Source: Tenacibaculum todarodis (GTDB lineage Bacteria > Bacteroidota > Bacteroidia > Flavobacteriales > Flavobacteriaceae). Taken from it: a DNA stretch of 64,000 bases. Below are positions 33,396 through 41,951 of this stretch, piece after piece. How positions within the stretch are numbered: the stretch's first letter is position 1; every line of letters starts with the position of its first letter. The position numbers were made by a program, and so were the translations under genes. The notes beneath the pieces were generated by a model. It did not search any database and had not been told where the DNA came from. It worked only from the letters and a program-made list of their open reading frames with translations. The stretch lies in assembly GCF_001889045.1 (NCBI RefSeq), contig NZ_CP018155.1:1676001-1740000 (forward strand). Direction: 5' to 3'.

Positions 33396-34700
33396 ATGAA
33401 AAATCCACTATTTATACTTTTTCTGTTTTTAGGAACATTGTTTTTACAAGCGCAAGAGATAAAACCAATTTCTAAAAAAGCAGTTTTAAAACAAGTTTCT
33501 GAAAAAAATACAAGTATTAAAATTTCTGAACAAGAGTTTAATGTAGCAAAAGCAGATTACAAACAAACAAATGCGGTGTTTTTACCGAACATTACAGCAA
33601 GTCATACAGGAATTTCAACTACAAATCCGTTAATGGCTTTTGGCTCTAAATTGAATCAAGAAATTTTAACACAAAACGATTTTAATCCAGCATTGTTAAA
33701 TGACCCAACAACTACTAGAAATTTTGCAACTAAGATTGAAATTCAACAACCACTAATTAATTTAGATGGTATTTATCAACGTAAAGCCGCTAAATCTAAA
33801 ATGGAAGCTATGTCTTTAAAAACTGAACGCACACAAGATTTTATGACGTTTGAAGTAGAAAAAGCATACATGCAATTACAATTAGCTTACAAAGCAGTAG
33901 CTGTTTTAGAAAAAGCCTTAGAAGCAGCAAATGCAAATAAAAAATTAGCAGATAATAGTTTTAAACAAGGCTACCTCCAACGAGCTGATGTATTGAATGT
34001 GGAAGTACGCGTTACTGAAGTTCAAAATCAATTACAAACAGCAAAAAGCAATGTGCAAAATGCTTCTAATTATTTATCGTTTTTAATGAATGATAAAACT
34101 TATGTTGTTTACAAACCAACAGATAAATTAATGATTTCTACTTTTAGTATTGAAGATAAAATGGTGTCTGAAAATCGTTCGGATATTAAAGCAATGCAAT
34201 TAGCTTCAAACGCTTATGAAGCGATGAATAAATCAGATAAAATGGCGTTTTTACCAAAATTAAATGCTTTTGGAAGTTATGAAATGTATGACAACAAAAT
34301 ATTTCAAGGAAGTGCAAATGGATATTTAATTGGAGCTCAACTAAGTTGGGACATTTTCCAAGGCTCTAAACGTTTTGGAAAAGTCCAGAAAAGTAAAGCG
34401 GAATTTGAAAAATCTAAATTAGAATACAAGCAATATGTATCTAAAAGTAATTTAGAATTGAATAAAGCAAAACGTGCTTTTTTAGATGCCGAAAACAAAC
34501 TAAAATTAAACACTTTAGCTTTAGAACAATCTAAAGAATCTTTAAGAATTAGAACTAATAGATTTAAAGAAGGTCTAGAAAAAACGTCTGATTTACTAAT
34601 AGCCGAAACAAAATATGCGCAAAAGCAATTAGAATATTATCAAACCATTTTTGAATACAATTACTCACAAGCGTACTTACAATTTTTAACTAAAGAATAA
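33396..34700 (+). CDS. TolC-family outer-membrane efflux protein
   Basis: This 434-residue protein has a signal peptide (LFILFLFLGTLFLQAQE, cleaved near residue 20) and the long helical hairpins of TolC (for example KAYMQLQLAYKAVAVLEKAL and QSKESLRIRTNRFKEGLEKT). It forms the outer-membrane exit duct of the tripartite pump. It is the first gene of a four-gene operon (TolC, adaptor, RND permease, DUF2892 protein) behind the TGTAAC palindrome promoter. Confidence 0.93.
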   Translation: MKNPLFILFLFLGTLFLQAQEIKPISKKAVLKQVSEKNTSIKISEQEFNVAKADYKQTNAVFLPNITASHTGISTTNPLMAFGSKLNQEILTQNDFNPALLNDPTTTRNFATKIEIQQPLINLDGIYQRKAAKSKMEAMSLKTERTQDFMTFEVEKAYMQLQLAYKAVAVLEKALEAANANKKLADNSFKQGYLQRADVLNVEVRVTEVQNQLQTAKSNVQNASNYLSFLMNDKTYVVYKPTDKLMISTFSIEDKMVSENRSDIKAMQLASNAYEAMNKSDKMAFLPKLNAFGSYEMYDNKIFQGSANGYLIGAQLSWDIFQGSKRFGKVQKSKAEFEKSKLEYKQYVSKSNLELNKAKRAFLDAENKLKLNTLALEQSKESLRIRTNRFKEGLEKTSDLLIAETKYAQKQLEYYQTIFEYNYSQAYLQFLTKE

Positions 34701-34708
34701 TTTTTAAG

Positions 34709-35785
34709 ATGAAAAATATATATACAATTCTAACACTTTCTGTAGCTCTTTTATTAGCAAGTTGTGGAAGCGAAGACAAAAAACCAGTTGTAGATAATTC
34801 ACCAGCAATTGCTGTAAAAGTGAGACCAGTAGCTGCAAATAGTAATAGTCCGTTTTTAAGCGTAAGCGGAAAAATTCAAGCAAGTAACAGTGCCGATTTA
34901 AGTACCAGAATGATGGGCTATGTAAATAAAGTACATGTAAATGTTGGTGATAAAGTACGTAAAGGACAATTATTAGTTTCTATTAACAATAGTGATTTAC
35001 AAGCTAAAAGAGCACAAATAAATGCAGGAATAACAGAAGCAACAGCTGCTTATAATAATGCACAAAAAGATTATAATCGTTTTAAAAACTTGTTTGCAGA
35101 TAACAGTGCATCACAAAAAGAAATGGATGATATGATTGCAAATTTTGAAATGGCAAAAGCACGAGTTGAATCTGCAAACCAAATGAAAAACGAAATCAAC
35201 GCACAATTTGCATACAGTAATATTACAGCGCCTTTTAGTGGAATAGTAACGAGTAAAAATGTAGAAGCTGGTAATATGGCAAATCCAGGAGTGCCTTTAA
35301 TAAGTATAGAAACACCAGGTAATTTTGAAGTGATGGCAATGATTCCTGAAACAGAAATTTCTGAAATCAAAAAAGGAACAACTGTAGATGTACTAGTAAA
35401 ATCTATTAACAAAACCATAAAAGGAAAAGTTACAGAGGTAAGTACTTCTGCTAAAAATACAGGCGGACAATATTTAGTGAAAATAGATTTAGACAAAACG
35501 GAAGCTAAAATTCTGTCTGGAATGTTTACAACAGTTCAGTTTCCTGTAGAAAGAAAAGCAAAATCAACATTAGTTTTAATTCCAACAGAAGCAATTATTA
35601 CTAATGGACAATTATCTGGAGTGTATACACCAAGTCAAAGTAATACAGCATTATTACGCTGGTTACGTTTGGGTAGAACTTTTGGAAATCAAGTAGAAGT
35701 ATTATCTGGTTTAAATGCAGATGAAGCATACATTGTTTCTGCTGAAGGAAAACTATTTAATGGCGTTAAAATTTCAATTCAATAA
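34709..35785 (+). CDS. RND efflux periplasmic adaptor (membrane-fusion lipoprotein)
   Basis: This 358-residue protein has a lipobox (LLASC, Cys19). A biotinyl-lipoyl-like segment (MGYVNKVHVNVGDKVRKGQL) is followed by an alpha-hairpin (about 105-165) and the second half of the lipoyl domain (YSNITAPFSGIVTSKNVEAG). A beta-barrel and membrane-proximal domain complete it. It joins the TolC duct to the inner-membrane pump. It lies 8 nt after the TolC gene; the 109-nt gap before the permease holds a structured repeat. Confidence 0.93.
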   Translation: MKNIYTILTLSVALLLASCGSEDKKPVVDNSPAIAVKVRPVAANSNSPFLSVSGKIQASNSADLSTRMMGYVNKVHVNVGDKVRKGQLLVSINNSDLQAKRAQINAGITEATAAYNNAQKDYNRFKNLFADNSASQKEMDDMIANFEMAKARVESANQMKNEINAQFAYSNITAPFSGIVTSKNVEAGNMANPGVPLISIETPGNFEVMAMIPETEISEIKKGTTVDVLVKSINKTIKGKVTEVSTSAKNTGGQYLVKIDLDKTEAKILSGMFTTVQFPVERKAKSTLVLIPTEAIITNGQLSGVYTPSQSNTALLRWLRLGRTFGNQVEVLSGLNADEAYIVSAEGKLFNGVKISIQ

Positions 35786-35792
35786 TTAAAAA

Positions 35793-35879
35793 GCCGCGTT
35801 AAGGATAGCAATGGAAATCCTTTTTTTGTTGCCATTTATGGCAAAAAAAGATTGTAATGGATAGCCTGTTAAAACGCCC
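35793..35879 (+). repeat. Structured repeat inside the RND operon
   Basis: The element runs from GCCGCGTTAAGGATAGCAAT to TGGATAGCCTGTTAAAACGC. The centre is a hairpin TGCCAT-TT-ATGGCA (35830-35843) on a T/A stem (35820-35827 with 35844-35850) that has a small bulge. The outer flanks are only partly complementary. I recall very similar elements between flavobacterial genes, always with a changing central hairpin. It is a single copy in this window. Confidence 0.6.
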
Positions 35880-35894
35880 AAAAAATAAAATATA

Positions 35895-38800
35895 ATGAAA
35901 GAAGGTATCGCAGGAAAAATTGCTAAAGTCTTTATGCAGTCTAAGTTAACAGTCTTGTTAATGATTGTGTTTATGGTAATTGGTGTGTATAGTTCGTTTT
36001 TAATACCACGTGAAGAAGAACCACAAATTGATGTACCAATGGCAGATATTTTTGTAGGCTATCCAGGAGCTAGCCCAACAGAAGTTGAGTCTCGAGTTAT
36101 AAAACCATTAGAGCAGTTAATTTCGAATATTAAAGGCGTGGAATATGTGTATTCTACGTCTATGAAAGAACAAGGAATGGTGATTGTTCAGTTTTATGTT
36201 GGAGAAGACATCGAACGTAGTTTCGTGAAATTATACAACGAAATTAATAAACACATGGACCAAATGCCTCAAGGTGTTACGTTTCCATTAGTTAAAACGC
36301 GTGCTATTGATGATGTGCCAATGTTAGGTTTAACGTTGTGGAGTGAAAATTATGACGATTACCAACTAAGCCAAATGGCTCAAGAGTTAGAAGCAGAAAT
36401 TAAAAAGGTGAATGACGTTGCTATTACGCACAAAATTGGTGGTAGAAACCGTCAATTACGTGTGGTTTTAGATAAAGATAAATTGGCTTCTAGTGGTTTA
36501 GATTTCTTGTCAGTTTCTGAAATGATTAAGGCCAATAATAGCCAATTAAGTTCTGGAAGTTTTGATAAGAATGATAATGAGTTTTTGGTAAACACCGGTA
36601 AATTTTTAGAATCTGTTACAGATGTAGAAAACTTGGTGGTTGGTGTACAACAAAATCAGCCTATTTATTTAAAACAAGTTGCAAAAATTATTGATGGTCC
36701 AGAAATTCCACAAAATTATGTGAGTTTAGGTTTTGGAAAAGGTGGAGAAAAATCGGCCGATTATAAATCTGAATATCCAGCAGTTACAATTTCTGCAGCA
36801 AAAAGAAAAGGTGCAGATGCTATGAAAATTGCTGAGCAAGTAATTACTAAAGTAGACCATTTACGTGCTACTTTAATTCCAGATGATGTACATGTTGAAG
36901 TCACTAGAAATTATGGTGAAACTGCTTCTCATAAAGTATCAGAATTATTATTACACCTTATAGGTTCTATATTTGCTGTAACACTTGTGGTTATGTTAGC
37001 AATGGGTTGGCGAGGTGGATTGGTAGTTTTTTTATCGGTTCCAATTACGTTTGCATTAACGCTGTTAAGTTACTACATGCTTGATTATACGTTAAACCGA
37101 ATTACTCTTTTTGCTTTGGTATTTGTAACAGGAATTGTAGTAGATGATTCCATTATTATTGCCGAAAATATGCACAGGCATTTTAAAATGAAACGCTTAC
37201 CTTTTAAAGACGCTGCATTATATGCTATTAACGAAGTTGGAAACCCAACTATTCTGGCAACATTTACGGTAATTGCTTCTGTTTTACCTATGGCTTTTGT
37301 TTCTGGTTTAATGGGCCCATATATGGCACCAATGCCAATTGGAGCATCTATTGCCATGATATTATCGCTTTTTGTAGCTTTAACTATTACACCTTATTTA
37401 GGTTATATTTTTCTAAGAGAAAAAGACAAAAAAGGAGCTGAAGACAAACCAGAAAAACCTACTGAAGACACTTTAATTTATAAAATATATAACAAGTTTG
37501 AACGTCCTTTATTAGAGAGTAAGCCAAAACGTTGGCTATTTTTAGGATTAACTTTTTTGGTATTAATGGGAACAATGGTATTGTTTTTTACAAAATCTGT
37601 TGCAGTAAAAATGCTTCCTTTTGATAATAAAAATGAATTTCAAGTGGTAATAGATATGCCAGAAGGCACTACTCTTGAAAGAACTGGAGTTGTTACTCAA
37701 GAGGTTTCTCAATATTTATCTACAAGACCAGAAGTGGTAAACTATCAAAATTATGTTGGTACTTCTGCTCCAATTACGTTTAACGGTTTGGTTCGTCATT
37801 ACGATTTACGTGGAGGATCTAATATGGCAGATATTCAAGTAAATTTAATTGATAAAGGTGAACGTGATATCCAAAGTCACGGAATTGCTAAGTTATTGCG
37901 TCCTGATATTCAAAAAATTGCTGCTAAGTATAATGCTAATATTAAATTAGTAGAAGTGCCACCTGGACCACCAGTTTTATCGACTATTGTTGCTGAAGTT
38001 TATGGTCCAAATTATAACGAGCAAATTAGAATAGCAAATAGTGTTCAAGATATTTTAAAAAACACCGATGATGTTGTAGATATTGACTGGATGGTTGAGG
38101 CAGATCAAACAGAATATCAGTTTGATATTAATAAAGAAAAAGCGATGCTATATGGTGTTGTTCCTCAGCAAATAGCATACACCATGAATATGGCATTGTC
38201 TAACAGAGCTATCACTAATTTATATGATGAAGATGCTGTAAATCAAGTAGGATTGGTATTGGCTTTAGACGAAAAAGAGAAGTCTACAATTTCTGATATT
38301 TCTCAACTTAAAGTAAAATCGAAACAAGGAAACATGGTACCTATTGCAGATCTAGTTGATATAAAAGAAACTACAGCAGCAAAGAGTATTTTTAGAAAAA
38401 ACCAAAAACGTGTAGTTTACGTTATGGCTGATATGGCAGGAGAACTTGAAAGTCCTGCATATGCAATTCTTGGAATGGAAGAAAAACTAAAAGAAACACC
38501 ATTACCTAAAGGTTATGAATTAAACGAAATGTATTTAGGTCAGCCAGATTTTGAAGATAATTACACCGTAAAATGGGATGGAGAATGGCAAATTACCTTA
38601 GAAGTTTTTAGGGATTTAGGAATCGCCTTTTTAGGAGCCATTATCTTAATTTACATCTTAATTGTAGGATGGTTTCAAAACTTTAAAGCTCCAATTGTAA
38701 TGATGGTTGCAATTCCATTGTCTTTAATAGGTATTGTTTTAGGACACTGGATTATGGGAGCATTTTTTACTGCAACATCTTTTATTGGAATGATTGCTTT

Positions 38801-39089
38801 AGCAGGAATTATGGTTAGAAACTCGGTGTTATTGATTGATTTTATTAACCTAAGAACTGCAGAAGGAGTTCCTTTAAAACAAGCTTGTATTGAAGCTGGA
38901 GCAGTGAGAACAACACCAATTTTGCTAACAGCAGGAACAGTTGTTATTGGAGCTTTTGTGATACTATTTGACCCTATTTTTCAAGGATTAGCAATCTCAT
39001 TAATGGGAGGAACAATAGTATCTACAGTATTAACTTTATTAGTTGTGCCATTAGTTTACTATATGATAGAAAAGAAGAATTATAAATAA
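35895..39089 (+). CDS. RND efflux transporter permease
   Basis: This 1064-residue inner-membrane proton-driven pump has twelve helices in two halves, each with a large periplasmic loop. Helix 4 carries the proton-relay Asp pair (FVTGIVVDDSIIIAENMHRH); the pore and docking regions follow AcrB/MdtB order. The closing segment is FIGMIALAGIMVRNSVLLID with TAGTVVIGAFVILFDPIFQG. By its DD pair and length it fits the hydrophobe (HAE-type) or related group rather than metal CusA. The substrate is unknown. It is third in the operon. Confidence 0.94.
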   Translation: MKEGIAGKIAKVFMQSKLTVLLMIVFMVIGVYSSFLIPREEEPQIDVPMADIFVGYPGASPTEVESRVIKPLEQLISNIKGVEYVYSTSMKEQGMVIVQFYVGEDIERSFVKLYNEINKHMDQMPQGVTFPLVKTRAIDDVPMLGLTLWSENYDDYQLSQMAQELEAEIKKVNDVAITHKIGGRNRQLRVVLDKDKLASSGLDFLSVSEMIKANNSQLSSGSFDKNDNEFLVNTGKFLESVTDVENLVVGVQQNQPIYLKQVAKIIDGPEIPQNYVSLGFGKGGEKSADYKSEYPAVTISAAKRKGADAMKIAEQVITKVDHLRATLIPDDVHVEVTRNYGETASHKVSELLLHLIGSIFAVTLVVMLAMGWRGGLVVFLSVPITFALTLLSYYMLDYTLNRITLFALVFVTGIVVDDSIIIAENMHRHFKMKRLPFKDAALYAINEVGNPTILATFTVIASVLPMAFVSGLMGPYMAPMPIGASIAMILSLFVALTITPYLGYIFLREKDKKGAEDKPEKPTEDTLIYKIYNKFERPLLESKPKRWLFLGLTFLVLMGTMVLFFTKSVAVKMLPFDNKNEFQVVIDMPEGTTLERTGVVTQEVSQYLSTRPEVVNYQNYVGTSAPITFNGLVRHYDLRGGSNMADIQVNLIDKGERDIQSHGIAKLLRPDIQKIAAKYNANIKLVEVPPGPPVLSTIVAEVYGPNYNEQIRIANSVQDILKNTDDVVDIDWMVEADQTEYQFDINKEKAMLYGVVPQQIAYTMNMALSNRAITNLYDEDAVNQVGLVLALDEKEKSTISDISQLKVKSKQGNMVPIADLVDIKETTAAKSIFRKNQKRVVYVMADMAGELESPAYAILGMEEKLKETPLPKGYELNEMYLGQPDFEDNYTVKWDGEWQITLEVFRDLGIAFLGAIILIYILIVGWFQNFKAPIVMMVAIPLSLIGIVLGHWIMGAFFTATSFIGMIALAGIMVRNSVLLIDFINLRTAEGVPLKQACIEAGAVRTTPILLTAGTVVIGAFVILFDPIFQGLAISLMGGTIVSTVLTLLVVPLVYYMIEKKNYK

Positions 39090-39104
39090 TTAAATATATA
39101 AATA

Positions 39105-39293
39105 ATGTTAAATAAATATTTTAGAGTTATAGTTGGAATAATGGTATTGTTAAGTGTTGTACTATCTGTTTACGTAAACCCAAAATGGATGTGGTTTACC
39201 GTTTTTATTGGCCTGAATTTAATACAATCCGCTTTTACAAAATGGTGTTTATTGGAAACTATTTTAACAAAAGTATTTAAAATTGAAAAATAA
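39105..39293 (+). CDS. DUF2892 (YgaP-type) membrane protein
   Basis: This 62-residue protein has two membrane helices (about 6-24 and 28-46) and the DUF2892 pattern [21 protein letters not shown]. The same segment forms the membrane part of YgaP, where it is attached to a rhodanese, a sulfur-handling domain. In E. coli YgaP the Cys lies close to the second helix, as here (Cys48). It starts 15 nt after the permease, so it belongs to the efflux operon. A link to sulfur chemistry is inferred from the family. Confidence 0.85.
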   Translation: MLNKYFRVIVGIMVLLSVVLSVYVNPKWMWFTVFIGLNLIQSAFTKWCLLETILTKVFKIEK

Positions 39294-39306
39294 AAACACT
39301 TATAAT

Positions 39307-39338
39307 AAAAAAGGCAAGCTCATTAGCTTGCCTTTTTT
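39307..39338 (+). terminator. Terminator of the RND operon
   Basis: AAAAAAGGCAAGCT (39307-39320), CATT, AGCTTGCCTTTTTT (39325-39338): a perfect 14-bp stem with A and T tracts. Confidence 0.93.
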
Positions 39339-39350
39339 ATGTTCTCTTTT

Positions 39351-39426
39351 GCGACTCAGATAGGTTTTGAAACTATAATCGCCAGAGCCGAAATCTGAAA
39401 TTCAATACAATTGAACTACAGGGCTC
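39351..39426. repeat. Two-hairpin structured element, convergent intergenic
   Basis: Hairpin 1 is GCGA (39351-39354) / TCGC (39379-39382) with ATAG (39360-39363) / CTAT (39373-39376). Hairpin 2 nests GAGCC (39385-39389) / GGCTC (39422-39426), CTG / CAG (39395-39397, 39419-39421), and TTCAAT / ATTGAA (39401-39406, 39410-39415) around loop ACA. It has no T run and no coding frame. On the minus strand it starts 6 nt after the YqeY stop. Confidence 0.55.
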
Positions 39427-39432
39427 AGTTTT

Positions 39433-39882
39433 CTACATTAAGTTCTTTTTAACAAGTGCAGAAATTGTTTTACCATCTGCTTGTCCAGCTAATTCTTTAG
39501 AAACAATCCCCATTACTTTCCCCATGTCTTTCATTCCTGATGCACCAATATGATCTATTGTAGAAATAACTACTCTTTCAATTTCTTCTTCTGTTAAAGG
39601 TTCTGGTAAAAATTGCTCTAAAACTTTAAGTTCTGCCAATTCTGGATCCGCTAAATCTTGTCTGTTTTGTTCTATAAAAATTGTAGCACTATCTCTACGC
39701 TGTTTTACTTGCTTCTGAATAATTTTCATTTCTTGTTCTTCAGACAATTCTTCTTGAACTCCAGTCTCAGTTTTTGCTAATAAAAAAGCAGACTTTACAG
39801 CTCTTAAAGCTTGTAAAGCAACAGTATCTTTTGCTTTCATAGCTTCCTTCATTTTGTCCATTATTTGTTTTTGTAAACTCAT
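39433..39882 (-). CDS. GatB/YqeY domain protein
   Basis: The 149-residue protein has the YqeY fold (KMKEAMKAKDTVALQALRAV; EQFLPEPLTEEEIERVVISTI; KDMGKVMGIVSKELAGQADG). The domain is shared with the GatB subunit of the tRNA amidotransferase, where it helps bind tRNA; the stand-alone protein has no settled role. It lies 93 nt downstream of ftsZ on the same strand, after the ftsZ terminator, and is often placed after ftsZ in Bacteroidota. Confidence 0.92.
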   Translation of the reverse strand: MSLQKQIMDKMKEAMKAKDTVALQALRAVKSAFLLAKTETGVQEELSEEQEMKIIQKQVKQRRDSATIFIEQNRQDLADPELAELKVLEQFLPEPLTEEEIERVVISTIDHIGASGMKDMGKVMGIVSKELAGQADGKTISALVKKNLM

Positions 39883-39913
39883 CTTTTAAATTTTTAGGAA
39901 AACAAATATAAGC

Positions 39914-39944
39914 ATAAAAAAATTCCCGATTTCTCGGGAATTCT
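39914..39944 (-). terminator. Terminator of the dcw cluster after ftsZ
   Basis: On the minus strand AATTCCCGA (39942-39934), GAAA, TCGGGAATT (39929-39921) is followed by a T run (39920-39915). Stem 9 bp with a GNRA-type GAAA loop. Confidence 0.9.
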
Positions 39945-39975
39945 TAACTATCACAAGGATAGAGTAAGGGGACTA

Positions 39976-41859
39976 CTAATCTACATTATCATGTAGAAAC
40001 GAATTATTTGATCTTAATTGAATATCATCTTTTTCACCAGTACTTAATGTTGTTTTGGTTTTACTGATACTCTGATTTGTTTCATCTAAGTTTACTCCTG
40101 CTCTTTTATATGCGGGTTGACGTTCAATTTCATCAATATTTTGACTAACTTGATCTGTAAATTTATAGTTAAACTTCTTCATTTGCTCTCTCCTTGTATC
40201 TGATTTCTTTTGCAATTCAGAAATTGTTAAACTTAAAGGAGAAACCTCTTCACTCTCTATTTCTATCTTATTAATTTCAGATTGAGGTGTTGAAGATTTT
40301 AACTCAAAATTTAAACCTTCTTCAACTTCATCTTCAACAGAAATTGTCGATGCTTTTCCTATTGTTGGCTGTACATCAAAATCTTCTAAAACATATCTTT
40401 TTTCCACTACATTTTGCTCTTCAACTTTAAGCTCAGTTGCTTCAACAACATCAATAGAATTGATTTCTTCATCTAAATCAAAAACGGTAGTTTCTGCATT
40501 TATTTCTTCAGAAGGATTTAAAGGTAAATCAAAAATTAAATCTTGTTGAACTGATTTAACTTCTGGTTGAATTTCAACTTCTGGTTGAATTTCTGTTATA
40601 ATGAAATCCTCTTCAGAAACAGATGTTAAGACTTCATCATATACAACTTCTATATTCTTTATTACTTCAGATGTTGGAATTAAATCTATTTGTACTTCTG
40701 CTTCCACATCATCTTCTAAAACATGTACAATTTTTTCTTCAACCTTTTTAGTTAAAGGTTCATTGATGCTTGTTACTTTTGTAACAGTATTCTTTTCAGA
40801 GAAATTATACGTAGCTTTTTGCTCTTCTTCTAAAGTATGAACAATTTTCTTAGCTTCAGTATTTGTAATTGTACTTTGCTGATCTGCCGCAAAACCTGTT
40901 GCAACAATAGTTAAAGCTATTCCATCTTCTAAAGACTCGTCTTCACCAATACCCATAATAATATTGGCATCATAACCTGCTTCAGTTTGGATGTAATCAT
41001 TAATTTCACCTATTTCATCTAATGTAACTTCGTTCTTGCCAGAAACTATTAGTAACAATACATTTTTAGCTCCGGTAATTTTATTATCATTTAACAAAGG
41101 AGAATCTAATGCTTTAACAATGGCATTTTTAGCTCTATTAGTTCCTTCCTCTTTTGCAGAACCCATAATTGCAGTTCCACTATTAGAAAGCACTGTTTTT
41201 GCATCATGTAAATCAATATTTTGCTTGTAATGATGCGTAATTACTTCTGCAATACCTTTAGCTGCTGTTGATAAAACTTCATCTGCCTTAGAAAAACCTG
41301 CTTTAAAACCAAGATTACCGTATACTTCTCTAAGTTTATTATTATTAATTACAATTAAAGAATCAACATTACTGCGCAGCTCATCAATTCCTTTTTGTGC
41401 TTGTTTAGAACGCATTCTACCTTCAAACTGAAATGGCATTGTTACAATACCAACAGTAAGAATATCCATGTCTTTTGCAATTTTTGCAATAACTGGTGCT
41501 GCTCCTGTTCCTGTTCCACCACCCATACCAGCAGTAATAAACACCATCTTTGTATGTGTGCTTAACATTTGCTGTATTTCTTGTAAACTTTCTTTTGCTG
41601 CTTTTGCTCCTATTTCTGGATTTGCTCCAGCTCCTAAACCTGAAGTTAGATTTGCTCCTAATTGAATTTTATTAGGAATTGGACTACTATCCAATGCTTG
41701 AGAATCGGTATTGCAAATAACAAAATCTACCCCTGTAATTTGTTGGCTATACATGTGGTTTACGGCATTGCTACCTCCTCCTCCAACTCCAATTACTTTT
41801 ATAGCATTAGATTGTGTTTTTGGCATATCGAACGAAATGTTATCAAATTCTGCGCTCAT
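39976..41859 (-). CDS. ftsZ: Cell division GTPase FtsZ
   Basis: FtsZ polymerises into the Z-ring at the division site. The 627-residue product has the core GTPase (about 1-325) with VIGVGGGGSNAVNHM, the tubulin signature TAGMGGGTGTGAAPVIAKIA and the T7-loop region, then an extension of nearly 300 residues rich in Glu/Val/Thr with acidic repeats (for example EVEIQ / PEVEIQ). It ends with a conserved tail DIQLRSNNSFLHDNVD. Such a long linker is a Bacteroidota trait. It is the last gene of the cluster, with a terminator. Confidence 0.96.
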   Translation of the reverse strand: MSAEFDNISFDMPKTQSNAIKVIGVGGGGSNAVNHMYSQQITGVDFVICNTDSQALDSSPIPNKIQLGANLTSGLGAGANPEIGAKAAKESLQEIQQMLSTHTKMVFITAGMGGGTGTGAAPVIAKIAKDMDILTVGIVTMPFQFEGRMRSKQAQKGIDELRSNVDSLIVINNNKLREVYGNLGFKAGFSKADEVLSTAAKGIAEVITHHYKQNIDLHDAKTVLSNSGTAIMGSAKEEGTNRAKNAIVKALDSPLLNDNKITGAKNVLLLIVSGKNEVTLDEIGEINDYIQTEAGYDANIIMGIGEDESLEDGIALTIVATGFAADQQSTITNTEAKKIVHTLEEEQKATYNFSEKNTVTKVTSINEPLTKKVEEKIVHVLEDDVEAEVQIDLIPTSEVIKNIEVVYDEVLTSVSEEDFIITEIQPEVEIQPEVKSVQQDLIFDLPLNPSEEINAETTVFDLDEEINSIDVVEATELKVEEQNVVEKRYVLEDFDVQPTIGKASTISVEDEVEEGLNFELKSSTPQSEINKIEIESEEVSPLSLTISELQKKSDTRREQMKKFNYKFTDQVSQNIDEIERQPAYKRAGVNLDETNQSISKTKTTLSTGEKDDIQLRSNNSFLHDNVD

Positions 41860-41951
41860 AATAACTGCTCTTTTTTTTTATTTTTATATTATTAAAAAGC
41901 TCTCTCAGGGGATAATTCAATAAATTGAACCGAGAACTTTAACTGTTTTTT

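Noticed and set aside
39351..39426. Possible tRNA or riboswitch
   Set aside because: There is no acceptor stem, no T-loop GTTC, and no known aptamer core; kept only as an unnamed structure.
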